Assembly: GCA_963764665.1 (NCBI GenBank)
Contig: CAVXTL010000021.1
Span: 1 to 64,000, forward strand
Source: JACVRW01 sp963764665
Lineage (GTDB): Bacteria; Actinomycetota; Thermoleophilia; Solirubrobacterales; Thermoleophilaceae
Direction of reading: 5' to 3'
Length of the DNA stretch: 64,000 nucleotides
The translations under genes and the position numbers were made by a program. Below, one piece after another: positions 40,394-49,081 of the stretch (position 1 is the first letter of the stretch; each line of letters opens with the position of its first letter). Below the pieces are notes generated by a model. That model ran no database searches. It worked only from the letters and a program-made list of their open reading frames with translations, and had not been told where the DNA came from.

Positions 40394-41277
40394 TGCCGCT
40401 GCGGCCGGTGGTCACCGACAGCCCGCCACAGGAGGCGCGCTGCCGCTTCGGCGAATGCGACGGCGACGGCTGGATCCTCGACGAGGAGAACAACACGGCC
40501 ACTCCGTGCCGCTGCCGCGAGCGCGCGGACCGCGGGATCTCGGGTTGGCTGCGCGGGGGCATCCCCAAGCGCATGCTCGCCGCCTCGCTGGATCGGCATC
40601 CCGACCTCGAGCCCACCCTCGTCCGGCACGTCCGGCGCTTCATGGCGGAGATCGACGCGAACCTGGAGGCCGGTCGCGGGCTCTGGTTCCACGGCAGCGT
40701 GGGCACCGGCAAGACCACCCTGGCGCTGCTCATCGCGAAGGCGGCGCGCGACGCCGGCCACACCGTGGCCATCTACTCGGTGCCGCTGCTGTTCGCCGAG
40801 ATGCGCGACACCTTCGGCGACGACAGCCAGGACTCGCACCTGGCGCTGTTCACGCGCCTGTCGGAGGTCGACCTGCTGGTGCTCGACGACCTCGGCGCCG
40901 AGCGCCAGACCGACTGGGTGCTCGAGCAGCTCTTCTCGCTCGTCAACGAGCGCTGGCAGGACCAGCGCTCCATCGTCGTCACGAGCAACGTCCCCGACCC
41001 ATACAAGGACGTGACGCTGGCCACCCTGCGCGCCGAGATCGGCGAGCTGCGCCGCCGGCGCCAGAACGGCGCCGGGCGCGAGGATCTCGAGGTCGTGGCG
41101 GGACGCCTCGAGCGCGTGGCCGGACAGCTCGCCACCAGCGACCTCGCCAACGACGCCGACCCGCTCACCTGGCTGCGCCAGCAGGTGGGGTCGCGCACCG
41201 TCAGCCGGCTCGTGGAGATCTGCGATCTGCCCGTGCCGATGATGGGATCCGACCTGCGCATGCGACAGGGCGCGTAG
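40393..41277 (+). CDS. DnaC/DnaI-like helicase-loader ATPase with N-terminal zinc motif
   Basis: This 294-residue protein has four Cys at residues 17, 22, 39 and 41 (CRFGEC, CRCR), forming a probable zinc knuckle. An AAA+ core follows: Walker A HGSVGTGKTTLALLIAK, Walker B EVDLLVLDDLGAE, sensor 1 RSIVVTSNVP. This resembles DnaI/DnaC loaders. The direct TGATG coupling with dnaB supports loading of DnaB rather than an IstB transposase-helper role, and no transposase is near. Confidence 0.85.
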   Translation: MPLRPVVTDSPPQEARCRFGECDGDGWILDEENNTATPCRCRERADRGISGWLRGGIPKRMLAASLDRHPDLEPTLVRHVRRFMAEIDANLEAGRGLWFHGSVGTGKTTLALLIAKAARDAGHTVAIYSVPLLFAEMRDTFGDDSQDSHLALFTRLSEVDLLVLDDLGAERQTDWVLEQLFSLVNERWQDQRSIVVTSNVPDPYKDVTLATLRAEIGELRRRRQNGAGREDLEVVAGRLERVAGQLATSDLANDADPLTWLRQQVGSRTVSRLVEICDLPVPMMGSDLRMRQGA

Positions 41278-41290
41278 CCCCCCGCCGCCC

Positions 41291-41296
41291 TACACT
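41291..41296 (+). promoter_or_regulatory. Putative -10 box (TACACT), leaderless
   Basis: TACACT is 9 nt before the purA ATG, within the 28-bp gap after the helicase-loader gene. It suggests purA has its own short-leader promoter. Confidence 0.45.
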
Positions 41297-41305
41297 CGAT
41301 CGCCG

Positions 41306-42613
41306 ATGCCAGGCCTAGTGATCGTTGGCGCCCAGTGGGGCGATGAGGGCAAGGGGAAGGTCGTTGACCTGATCGCCGAGCACGCCGATCTCGTGATCCG
41401 CTTTCAGGGCGGCAACAACGCGGGTCACACCATCGTGCGCGGCACGGAGGTCTTCAAGTTCCACCTCGTCCCGTCGGGAATCCTCTATCCCGGGAAGGTC
41501 TGCGCGATCGGCAACGGGGTGGTGGTGGACCCGCACGTGCTCACGGACGAGATGGTGGAGCTCCAGCGCCGCGGGGTCGACATCAGCGGACTGCGCATCT
41601 CCGCCAACGCCCACCTGATCATGCCGTACCACAAGCTCCTCGACCACGCGGGCGAAGCGCGGCTCGGGTCGCTGCAGATCGGCACCACCCGGCGCGGCAT
41701 CGGCCCCTGCTACGCCGACAAGGCCGCGCGCCTGGGCATCCGCATGCAGGACGTGCTCGACGAGAAGATCCTGCGCAAGAAGATCTACGCGGCGCTCGAG
41801 CCCAAGCGCCTGATGCTGCGGCCGTTCGCCAAGGACCCTCAGCTCGACCTCCACACGATGACCGAGGACTACGTGCAGCTCGGGCACCGGCTCGAGCCGC
41901 ACATCGCCGACACCGCGCCGATCGCCTGGCGCACGCTCGACCGCGGTGAGCTCGTGGTCTTCGAGGGCGCGCAGGGCACGATGCTCGACATCGACCACGG
42001 CACCTATCCGTTCGTGACCTCGTCCAACCCGGTGGCGGGGGCGGCGTGCGTGGGCGCCGGCGTCGGGCCGCGCTCGATCGACGATGTGTGGGGCATAGCC
42101 AAGGCGTACGCCACGCGCGTGGGCGCGGGCCCCTTCCCCACCGAGCTCGACGACCACCTCGGCGAGCGGATTCGCGAGGTGGGCGGGGAGTTCGGCACCA
42201 CCACCGGGCGAGCCAGGCGCACCGGCTGGCTCGACCTGGTGGCGCTCCGCTACGCCACGCGCGTCAACGGCTTCACCGGCCTGGTGGTCACCAAGCTCGA
42301 CGTGCTCACCGGCCTGGACCCGCTCCACGTGGCGGTGCGCTACCTCGGTCCCGAGGGGGCGACCTTCGAGGAGTTCCCCTACCACCAGTCGATCCTGCAC
42401 AAGGCACGCGGCGACCTGATCGAGCTGCCCGGCTGGCACGAGGACATCTCCGGCTGCCGCTCCATCGACGAGCTCCCGCGCAACGCGCAGGACTACCTCG
42501 ACTTCATCAGCGACTTCCTCGGCATCCCGATCGTGATGGTCGGCGTGGGACCTGCCCGCGACGAGATGATCTGGACGCCCGCCGCGGAGCGCGTGCGGCG
42601 CGCCGTGGCCTGA
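41306..42613 (+). CDS. purA: Adenylosuccinate synthetase
   Basis: The 435-residue protein contains all the PurA landmarks: VGAQWGDEGKGKVVDLIA (GTP P-loop), FQGGNNAGHTIV, GTTRRGIGPCYADKAAR, FEGAQGTMLDIDHGTYPFVT and TTGRARRTGWLDLVALR. It converts IMP and aspartate to adenylosuccinate using GTP, the first committed step to AMP. Length and motifs are normal. No other pur gene is adjacent. Confidence 0.96.
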   Translation: MPGLVIVGAQWGDEGKGKVVDLIAEHADLVIRFQGGNNAGHTIVRGTEVFKFHLVPSGILYPGKVCAIGNGVVVDPHVLTDEMVELQRRGVDISGLRISANAHLIMPYHKLLDHAGEARLGSLQIGTTRRGIGPCYADKAARLGIRMQDVLDEKILRKKIYAALEPKRLMLRPFAKDPQLDLHTMTEDYVQLGHRLEPHIADTAPIAWRTLDRGELVVFEGAQGTMLDIDHGTYPFVTSSNPVAGAACVGAGVGPRSIDDVWGIAKAYATRVGAGPFPTELDDHLGERIREVGGEFGTTTGRARRTGWLDLVALRYATRVNGFTGLVVTKLDVLTGLDPLHVAVRYLGPEGATFEEFPYHQSILHKARGDLIELPGWHEDISGCRSIDELPRNAQDYLDFISDFLGIPIVMVGVGPARDEMIWTPAAERVRRAVA

Positions 42614-42622
42614 CCCGCGGGG

Positions 42623-43249
42623 CTAGTCGCGCACCACGTGCGACGACACGAGCATGTCGTGGAGCGCCCGGTTCTCGTCGTCCCAGAGCGGCCACAGCCA
42701 GTCAAGGATCGGGGGAATCAGGAAGGTCCCGCCGATCACGCCGAACAGCAGCCACTTGATCACCACCTCGCGGAGGAAGGCGTACCCGAAGTCCACGTGG
42801 CCGCCCTTGTCGCGCACCACCCGGATGCCCACGATCTGCTTGCCCCAGGTCTGGCCGTTGGCGCTGCCGCTGCGGGCCATCAGGAGCGGCGCGTAGAGGC
42901 CCACGCCCGCTAGGTAGAGCACTATCGCCAGCGACCACCCCACGATCGCCACGGCGCCGCTGCCGTCGATCGCCACCGCCACCAGGATCCCCACGAGGAT
43001 CGCGAGCGGCACGAACAGGATCAGCCAGTCGAGCAGGGCGGCGCCGACCCGGCTCCACCAGCTCGCGAGCGGCCTGCCCTCCCATGCCTCCGAAGTGACC
43101 GGCGCCGGCGGCTGCTGCCAGCCACCGGGCGGCACCGGGCCGCCGTAGGGCACGGGCGCCTCAGGGCGGGGCGCCACCGGGGGCTCCGCTCCCGGCGGCT
43201 GCGGCGGAAGCCATCTGGGCGCTTCCGGCGGCTGTGATCCACTCTCCAC
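42623..43249 (-). CDS. RDD-family membrane protein with Pro-rich N-terminus
   Basis: This 208-residue protein starts at the GTG at 43249. Residues 1-60 are a Pro-rich cytoplasmic tail (PPQPPGAEPPVAPRPEAPV). The RDD domain follows with three helices: LASWWSRVGAALLDWLILFV, a second hydrophobic pair, GQTWGKQIVGIRVVRDKGG and ALHDMLVSSHVV. RDD proteins are of varied function, some acting in transport. The upstream membrane-protein frame overlaps its first about 30 codons. Confidence 0.88.
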   Translation of the reverse strand: MESGSQPPEAPRWLPPQPPGAEPPVAPRPEAPVPYGGPVPPGGWQQPPAPVTSEAWEGRPLASWWSRVGAALLDWLILFVPLAILVGILVAVAIDGSGAVAIVGWSLAIVLYLAGVGLYAPLLMARSGSANGQTWGKQIVGIRVVRDKGGHVDFGYAFLREVVIKWLLFGVIGGTFLIPPILDWLWPLWDDENRALHDMLVSSHVVRD

Positions 43250-43904
43250 AGCGCGAATAAAAGCAGCGGCTTCGGGCGCCTTGCGGAGGGGCGGCGGCGA
43301 CCGATGCCCTCAGGGCGCGCTTGGCTCCAGCACGACCTGCTCGCCGCGCCGCAGCAGCCGCAAGCGCCAGCATGAGCGCCGAGAGCAGCGAGAACACGGC
43401 CAGCGTGATCTGGACGCTCAGCAGGCCCTCCCGGCGCCAGTACACGTCGTCCAGCTCGAGCAGCAGCGCCGACTCGTCCAGGGTGAGGCCCATTCCCACC
43501 CCGAACGAAACGGCGAGCTTGGGCTCGAGGTCCTCGCTGCGGGTGAGGATCCCAGCCGCGCCGGAGGCGAACGCCAGCACGATGCCCGGCACGAAGTGGT
43601 GGATGTGCCGTCGCCCGACGCGCAGGTTCCGGAACGGCCCGACCCGCTGCCTGCCGCGCAGCACATAGGTGATCCAGCGGGTGGCGAGGAACGTCGTGGC
43701 GAAGCTGGCGAGCATGTTGAAGAGCGCGTTCTCCCTGGTCGAGACCTGCTGGTAGCCCGCGATGGCCACCTGCGCCGTCTCCGCCACCGCCTCCTCGGCG
43801 GCCAGCAGGAGGCTCTCGGACTCATTGGGCGCGGGCGCCGAGCCACGCCGCCAGACCCTCCCGATCTCGGCGACGGCCACGGCGGCCGCCGTCGCGGCCG
43901 CCAC
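43161..43904 (-). CDS. Conserved integral membrane protein, function unknown
   Basis: The frame encodes four to five helices with a distinctive block VGRRHIHHFVPGIVLAFASG, FGVGMGLTLDESALLLELDD and VYWRREGLLSVQ, a pattern seen in uncharacterised actinobacterial membrane proteins. The start is uncertain: the GTG at 43904 is the first standard codon, but coding-like sequence (LRLRARNTLAPERGTLALGA) continues upstream to a CTG at 43964 that overlaps the acyltransferase TGA. The C-terminal 30 codons overlap the RDD gene in another frame. Confidence 0.65.
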   Translation of the reverse strand: MAAATAAAVAVAEIGRVWRRGSAPAPNESESLLLAAEEAVAETAQVAIAGYQQVSTRENALFNMLASFATTFLATRWITYVLRGRQRVGPFRNLRVGRRHIHHFVPGIVLAFASGAAGILTRSEDLEPKLAVSFGVGMGLTLDESALLLELDDVYWRREGLLSVQITLAVFSLLSALMLALAAAAARRAGRAGAKRALRASVAAAPPQGARSRCFYSRCGEWITAAGSAQMASAAAAGSGAPGGAPP

Positions 43905-43960
43905 CGCTCCGAGCGCCAGCGTGCCGCGCTCGGGCGCGAGCGTGTTCCGCGCGCGCAGCC

Positions 43961-44668
43961 TCAGAGCAGCTCCTCCTGCGGCACCTCGCGCACCACCCGC
44001 GCGGGTGTTCCCATCACCACCGCGCGCGGGGGCACGTGGCGAGTGACCACCGAGCCCGCGGCCACGAAGGCCTCCTCGCCCACCTCCACGCCCGGCAGCA
44101 GCACCGCGCCTGCTCCGATCCGGCAGGCGCGCCGGAGCACCGCGCCCTCGAGCTGCTCACCCGGGCGCCTGCGCCCGGCCCGCGGGTCGTTCGTGAGCAC
44201 CACTCCAGGGGCCACGAACACATCGTCCTCGAGCACGGAGCCGGCGGTGATGTACGCATTGGACTGGATCCGCACGCGGGCGCCGATGCGCACGTCGTTG
44301 TCCACCGCCACCCCGCGCCCCACCATAGCCTCGGCCCCGATCTCGGCGCGCTCGCGCACGTGTGCCTGGTCGCCGATCACGCTGTGCTCTCCCAGCCGGG
44401 CGCCGGCCACGATCACCGTGCCGGTGCCCACGAGCGCGCCCGGGCCGATCTCGGCCGGCGGCGGGGCCTCCCGCGACGCGCGCGAGTGCCGCCCCAGCGC
44501 CAGCGGCTTGCCGACCACGCAGGCGTCGAGCAGCCTGGTGCCGGGGCCGATCCTGGTCCCGGCGTGCAGCACCACGTTGGCGCCGAGCTCCACGCTGTCC
44601 GGCAGCTCCACGTCCTCCCCCAGAAGCAGGCCCGGAGCGCGGTCCGAGGGTCGCAGCGAAGCCGTCAA
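43961..44668 (-). CDS. Left-handed beta-helix acyltransferase (WbpD/hexapeptide type)
   Basis: The TTG at 44668 overlaps the dehydrogenase stop (TTGA) and gives 235 residues. Hexapeptide repeats run nearly the whole length (for example VELGANVVLHAGTRIGPGTR, IGAGAVLLPGVEVGEEAFVA), and the C-terminal loop SVVTRHVPPRAVVMGTPARV is typical of sugar N-acetyltransferases. With the 2-epimerase and 6-dehydrogenase upstream it fits a WbpD-like step in making N-acetylated uronic acid sugars, though WbpB and WbpE homologues are not in the window. Confidence 0.8.
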   Translation of the reverse strand: MTASLRPSDRAPGLLLGEDVELPDSVELGANVVLHAGTRIGPGTRLLDACVVGKPLALGRHSRASREAPPPAEIGPGALVGTGTVIVAGARLGEHSVIGDQAHVRERAEIGAEAMVGRGVAVDNDVRIGARVRIQSNAYITAGSVLEDDVFVAPGVVLTNDPRAGRRRPGEQLEGAVLRRACRIGAGAVLLPGVEVGEEAFVAAGSVVTRHVPPRAVVMGTPARVVREVPQEELL

Positions 44669-45912
44669 AGACGCACGAGGTTGGAGGCCTCGATGCCGCG
44701 GGTGACCCCACGGAAGTCCACGACCAGCGGCGCGCTGGCGACGATGCGCTCCACGTCGAGGCCCGGATGGGCGGTCACGATCACGACGCAGTCGGCGCCC
44801 TCCAGGACCTCGTCGAGAGGCTGGGAGGCGAGGTCGAAGTCGGTGAGCTCGGGCACGAAGTCGTCGTTGTAGGCCACATCGCCCCCCTGGTCGCGCAGGA
44901 GCCGGATGATCTTGAGGCCGGGCGACTCGCGGATGTCGCCCACGCCCGCCTTGTAGGACACGCCGACCACGGCGATGCGCGAGCCCTTGATGGGCTTCGA
45001 GTGGTCGTTCAGGGCGCGACCGATCTTCTCGACGCAGAAGTACGGCATCCGCTGGTTGACCTCGCCGGCCAGCTCGATGAACTCCGTGGGCTGGTCGAAC
45101 TCGCGGGCCCGCCATGCGAGGTAGAAGGGATCGACCGGCAGGCAGTGGCCGCCCATGCCCGGGCCGGGCTTGAACGACATGAACCCGTACGGCTTGGTGG
45201 CCGCGGCGTCCACCACCTCCCAGATGTCCACGCCCATGCGGTCGCACAGGATCGCCAGCTCGTTCACCAGCGCGATGTTGACCGAGCGAAAGACGTTCTC
45301 CAGCAGCTTCGTGAGCTCCGCCGCCTCCGGCGTCGAGACCGTGACGATGTGGTCGCAGACCAGCTCGTAGAGCTCGACCGCCTTCTGGAGCGACTCTGGC
45401 GTGAGCGCGCCCACGACCTTCGGCGTGGTGCGCAGCGTGTGGTCCGTGCGACCCGGATCCACGCGCTCGGGCGAGAACGCCACGAAGAAGTCCCGGTCCG
45501 CGGCCAGGCCGGACTCCTCGAGCATCGGCACCAGCCGCTCGCGCGTGGTGCCGGGATAGGTGGTGGACTCGAGCACCACCAGCTGGCCCTCCTGGAGCAC
45601 GCCGGCGAGCGAGGTGCCTGCGGCGATCAGCGGCTGGAGGTCGGGCTCGCGGTTCTGCGTGAGCGGAGTGGGCACGGCCACGATGACCGCGTCCACCTGC
45701 GCCAGGTCCGCGTAGCGGGTGGTGGCTTCGAAGCGGTCGGCCACCGCCGCCAGCGCATGCCCAGGCACGTCCTCGACGTGCGATTCGCCGCGCGAGAGCG
45801 CATCCACCACCCGCGCCTCCACGTCCACGCCGATCACCTCGTGACCCGCTTCGCAGAAGGACACGGCGAGCGGCAGACCGACGTATCCAAGCCCCACGAT
45901 CCCGATTTTCAT
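44665..45912 (-). CDS. UDP-N-acetylhexosamine 6-dehydrogenase (WbpA/WecC type)
   Basis: This 415-residue protein of the UDP-glucose/GDP-mannose dehydrogenase family has the NAD-binding GIVGLGYVGLPLAVSFCEAG, the central domain with LENVFRSVNIALVNELAILC, the catalytic Cys in GPGMGGHCLPVDPFYL and the C-terminal RIAVVGVSYKAGVGDIRESP. These features match WbpA/TviB/WecC enzymes that oxidise UDP-GlcNAc or UDP-ManNAc to the uronate. The start overlaps the epimerase stop and the stop overlaps the acyltransferase start, so it is one operon. Confidence 0.9.
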   Translation of the reverse strand: MKIGIVGLGYVGLPLAVSFCEAGHEVIGVDVEARVVDALSRGESHVEDVPGHALAAVADRFEATTRYADLAQVDAVIVAVPTPLTQNREPDLQPLIAAGTSLAGVLQEGQLVVLESTTYPGTTRERLVPMLEESGLAADRDFFVAFSPERVDPGRTDHTLRTTPKVVGALTPESLQKAVELYELVCDHIVTVSTPEAAELTKLLENVFRSVNIALVNELAILCDRMGVDIWEVVDAAATKPYGFMSFKPGPGMGGHCLPVDPFYLAWRAREFDQPTEFIELAGEVNQRMPYFCVEKIGRALNDHSKPIKGSRIAVVGVSYKAGVGDIRESPGLKIIRLLRDQGGDVAYNDDFVPELTDFDLASQPLDEVLEGADCVVIVTAHPGLDVERIVASAPLVVDFRGVTRGIEASNLVRL

Positions 45913-46986
45913 AGGCGCTCAGTGTAGGCCGACACCACGTCGCGGACCCGCTCTGCGGCGTGCCCGTCGCCGTACAGCTCAGGACGCTCGGGCGGCGGGC
46001 GGCGGTCGAGAGCCGCGAGGGCCGCCTCGCGGTCCAGGTCCACGAGCACGTTCCAGCCGGCGTCGATCGTCTCGACCCACTCCGTGGTGTCGCGCAGGGT
46101 CACGCAGGGCACGCCCAGGAGATAGGCCTCCTTCTGAACACCGCCCGAGTCGGTGAGCACGGCGCGGGCATTCCGCGCCAGCTCGAGGAAGTCGAGGTAC
46201 CCGAGCGGCGGCGCCAGCTCCAGCTCGGCCACCGCGCCGAGCCGCTCGAGCAGCCCGTGCTCCTCGAGGCGCCGTCGCGTGCGCGGGTGAACGGGAAACA
46301 CCACCGGGCCGGGGAGCGCCTCCAGCAGCTCCACCAGCCGCAGCAGGCGCTCGGGCAGATCCACGTTCCCCGCGCGGTGGGCCGTGACCAGCAGGTAGCC
46401 GCCCGGCTCGAGCTCGCGATCGGCCAGGGCGGTCGAGCGCTCGCGCGCCAGCTCCTGGAACGCCAGCGACACGTCGGCCATCACGTCCCCGACCAGGTGG
46501 GTCTCGCCCTGCGCCGACTCGCGTCGCCAGGTTCTCCACCGCCGTCGCGGTCGAGCACAGCAGCAGGTCGGCGGTGTGGTCCACCAGCACCCGGTTGAGC
46601 TCCTCCGGCATCGAGCGGTCGAACGAGCGCATGCCCGCCTCCACGTGCGCCACCGGCAGCCGCAGCTGGGCTGCGGCCAGCGCTCCCGCCAGGGTCGAGT
46701 TCGTATCCCCGTAGACGAGCACCAGCTCAGGGCGCGCCTCCAGCAGGATCGGCTCGAGCTCGGCCAGGATGCGCGCCGTCTGGGCCGTGTTCGAGCCCGA
46801 GACGGCGTGCAGCTGATGATCGGGCGCCGGCACGCCGAGCTCGTCGAAGAACACGCGCGAGAGCTCGTCGTCGTGATGCTGGCCGGTGTGCACGATCAGC
46901 TCCTCGTGCTCTTCGCGCAGCCGCCGCGACACGGCGGCCGCCTTGACGAACTGGGGGCGATTGCCCACGACCGTGACTATCGGCAC
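45909..46986 (-). pseudogene. wecB: UDP-N-acetylglucosamine 2-epimerase, frameshifted near 46520
   Basis: The GTG at 46986 opens VPIVTVVGNRPQFVKAAAVS, with QHHDDELSRVFFDELG and YGDTNSTLAGALAAAQLRLPV, all standard non-hydrolysing 2-epimerase features. After AVENLA the frame is lost. The next frame continues ESAQGETHLVGDVMADVSLA and includes TDSGGVQKEAYLLGVPCVTL. Deleting one base at about 46519-46523 restores a protein of about 359 residues of normal length. It would supply UDP-ManNAc (or the uronate epimer) for the dehydrogenase it overlaps. It is a third single-base insertion in a polysaccharide gene of this window. Confidence 0.85.
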
Positions 46987-47006
46987 GTGCGGCCTGCTCT
47001 CTGGCT

Positions 47007-47012
47007 TAAAAT
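47007..47012 (+). promoter_or_regulatory. Putative -10 box (TAAAAT)
   Basis: TAAAAT ends 9 nt before the ATG of the small ORF at 47022. It is one of the most AT-rich hexamers in the region and fits the leaderless spacing found elsewhere in the window. Confidence 0.45.
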
Positions 47013-47021
47013 GTGTTGGAG

Positions 47022-47132
47022 ATGGCGCACAAGCTCTTTGGAGGCGCATTCGGGCTCGCGGCGGGAGCCGTCCGCCACGTGGCCTGGTACGTCTCCCATC
47101 AGATGCAGGGCAGTCCGCGCGTTCGCGACTAG
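47022..47132 (+). CDS. Candidate small protein (36 aa), unknown
   Basis: An ORF of 36 codons, MAHKLFGGAFGLAAGAVRHV then AWYVSHQMQGSPRVRD, fills the gap between the 2-epimerase and aminotransferase genes. Support: TAAAAT at 9 nt, GGAG just before the ATG, mostly G/C-ending codons, and a stop that overlaps the convergent aminotransferase stop by a few bases as other convergent pairs here do. The hydrophobic Gly/Ala stretch suggests a short membrane-associated helix. No family is recognised. Confidence 0.4.
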   Translation: MAHKLFGGAFGLAAGAVRHVAWYVSHQMQGSPRVRD

Positions 47133-47932
47133 CGCGCCAGCTCTTCCTCGATGCGCTCTCCGAGCGCCCGCTGAGCTTGGCGGGTCTGTTCGCCCTCCTC
47201 GAGCTCGATCTCGTCCACCGCGACGATCGGCTGCACCTCGCGGGTGGTTGAGGCGAGGAACGCCTCGCGCGCCTCGCCCAGGTCGTCCAGCGTGCACGCG
47301 CGCTCCTCCACGTCCACCGTGGACATCACGCGCTGGCGGGTGATCGACGCCAGGATGTGCTCGTCGAGCGGCGGCGTGCTGAGGATGCCCTTCGGCGTGA
47401 CCCAGAAGATGGACGAGGTGGGCGCCTCGAGCACCCGCCCGTGCGGGGTCACGAGCAGGGCCTCGTCGAAGCCGCGCTCCTGCGCGAGCCTCGTGGCGAG
47501 CATGTTCCCGGCGTAGGAGAGCGACTTCACCCCGTCCAGTACCCGCGAGGGCGAGTAGGTGACGGTGCCCAGCCGGATGGTGGCCGGCAGCTCGTGGAGC
47601 TGCTCCGTGAGCAGCAGGCGCCGGCCGCCGCGCGTGAGCACCAGCCGCAGCGCCCCGTCGAACGCCGAGCCGCCCCGGGCCTCGAGCAGGTCGGCGATCT
47701 CGGCCTCGAGCTCCGGGCGCGGCACGTCGGGGAGCCGCAGGCTCGCGGAGGAGCGCTGCAGCCTGTCGAGGTGGTCGCCGAGCGCGAACGGGCGCCCGTG
47801 GTAGACGCGGATCACCTCGAACGCCCCGTCGCCGCGCAGGAGGCCCTCGTCTGTGGCCGGAATGAACGTCTCCGCGGATGGAGCTATCCGCCCGTCGAGG
47901 GAGGCCAGCTCAGCGGTGGCGATCTGGTTCAC
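47129..47932 (-). CDS. Class IV (branched-chain/aminodeoxychorismate-lyase type) aminotransferase
   Basis: The GTG at 47932 overlaps the aldolase stop (GTGA) and gives 267 residues. The fold-type IV pattern is clear: LLRGDGAFEVIRVYHGRPFA, the PLP Lys in DGVKSLSYAGNMLATRLAQE, GFDEALLVTPHGRVLEAPTS and the phosphate-binding LASITRQRVM. It is either a D-amino-acid/branched-chain aminotransferase or 4-amino-4-deoxychorismate lyase (PabC). Sequence alone does not decide, and the aldolase context does not help. Confidence 0.82.
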   Translation of the reverse strand: MNQIATAELASLDGRIAPSAETFIPATDEGLLRGDGAFEVIRVYHGRPFALGDHLDRLQRSSASLRLPDVPRPELEAEIADLLEARGGSAFDGALRLVLTRGGRRLLLTEQLHELPATIRLGTVTYSPSRVLDGVKSLSYAGNMLATRLAQERGFDEALLVTPHGRVLEAPTSSIFWVTPKGILSTPPLDEHILASITRQRVMSTVDVEERACTLDDLGEAREAFLASTTREVQPIVAVDEIELEEGEQTRQAQRALGERIEEELAR

Positions 47933-49008
47933 GCCACCGTGATCTCGTCGGCCAGATACACGTCCTGGATGGCGTGCAGCAGGGCCACCCCCTCGTCCAT
48001 CGGACGCTGGAATGCCTTGCGGCCGGAGATCAGGCCCATCCCGCCCGCCCGCTTGTTGATGACCGCGGTGCGAACGGCCTCGGCCAGATCGCTCTCGCCG
48101 GACGAGGCGCCACCGCTGTTGATCAGGCCCGCCCGGCCGAGGTAGCAGTTGATCACCTGGTAGCGGGTCAGGTCGATCGGGTTGTCGGTGCTGAGCTCCT
48201 CGTACATCTTGGGGTGGCTCTTGCCGTAGCCCGGCCCGAGGGCGGTGTAGCCGCCGTTGTTCTCCGGCAGCTTCTGCTTGATGATGTCGGCCTGGATCGT
48301 CACGCCCAGGTGGTTCGCCTGGCCCGTGAGGTCCGCCGCCACGTGGTAGTCCACGTCCTTCGTCTTGAAGGCCGGGTTGCGCAGGTAGCACCAGAGCACC
48401 GTGAACATGCCTCGCGCATGCGCCTGCTCGAACGCCTCCGAGACCTCCACGATCTGCCGGCGGCTCTGCTCCGAGCCGAAGTAGATGGTGGCCCCCACGC
48501 CCGCGGCTCCCATGTTCCAGGCCCGGTCCACCGACCCGAACATGACCTGGTCGTACTCGTTCGGATACGTCAGCAGCTCGTTGTGGTTGAGCTTGACGAT
48601 GAACGGGAAGCGGTGCGCCCACTTCCGGCTCACCGCGCCGAGCACGCCGAGCGTCGACGCGATCGCGTTGCAGCCGCCCTCGACCGCCAGCTTGACCAGG
48701 TTGTCGGGATCGAAGTAGAGCGGATTGGGTGCGAACGACGCGCCGCCGGAATGCTCGATCCCCTGGTCGATCGGCAGGATCGACACATACCCGGTGCCCG
48801 AGAGGCGCCCGGAGTTGATCAACCACTGCAGCTGGCGCAGCGTGTTGGTGGAGCGGTCGGAGTCGAGGAAGACCCGGTCCACGAAGTCAGGCCCGGGCAG
48901 GTGCAGGTTCGCCTTGTCCAGGGTCTCGCTGCGGTGGTTGAGCAGCAGCTCGGCATCGTCGCCGAGCAGCTCCTCCAAGCGCGAGGGTGTGATTTCAGTG
49001 GTGCTCAA
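47929..49008 (-). CDS. Class I fructose-bisphosphate aldolase (DhnA/FbaB type)
   Basis: The 359 residues start at a TTG (49008) preceded by the strong Shine-Dalgarno ctggaggcgacc. Visible landmarks are YVSILPIDQGIEHSGGASFA, FIVKLNHNELLTYPNEYDQV and GAAGVGATIYFGSEQSRRQI, with the phosphate-binding GLINSGGASSGESDL and NKRAGGMGLISGRKAF near the C-terminus. It cleaves fructose-1,6-bisphosphate through a Schiff-base Lys, in glycolysis or gluconeogenesis. The aminotransferase is co-transcribed downstream. Confidence 0.9.
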   Translation of the reverse strand: MSTTEITPSRLEELLGDDAELLLNHRSETLDKANLHLPGPDFVDRVFLDSDRSTNTLRQLQWLINSGRLSGTGYVSILPIDQGIEHSGGASFAPNPLYFDPDNLVKLAVEGGCNAIASTLGVLGAVSRKWAHRFPFIVKLNHNELLTYPNEYDQVMFGSVDRAWNMGAAGVGATIYFGSEQSRRQIVEVSEAFEQAHARGMFTVLWCYLRNPAFKTKDVDYHVAADLTGQANHLGVTIQADIIKQKLPENNGGYTALGPGYGKSHPKMYEELSTDNPIDLTRYQVINCYLGRAGLINSGGASSGESDLAEAVRTAVINKRAGGMGLISGRKAFQRPMDEGVALLHAIQDVYLADEITVA

Positions 49009-49081
49009 GGTCGCCTCCAGGATTCGCCGGGGCCGATCGTACCGCCCATCCGGGGGCCGGGACGCCGCCGGACGGGTGCGA

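Noticed and set aside
40393..41277. IstB transposition helper
   Set aside because: Same AAA+ fold, but there is no IstA transposase or inverted repeat and it is coupled to dnaB.
43161..43250. Long C-terminal tail of the membrane protein as a functional domain
   Set aside because: The last 30 codons are an alternate frame of the RDD gene's Pro-rich start; likely a by-product of overlap.
47129..48826. Apparent 565-codon fusion of aminotransferase with upstream sequence
   Set aside because: The frame simply runs through the aldolase gene; a GTGA overlap at 47932 marks the real start.
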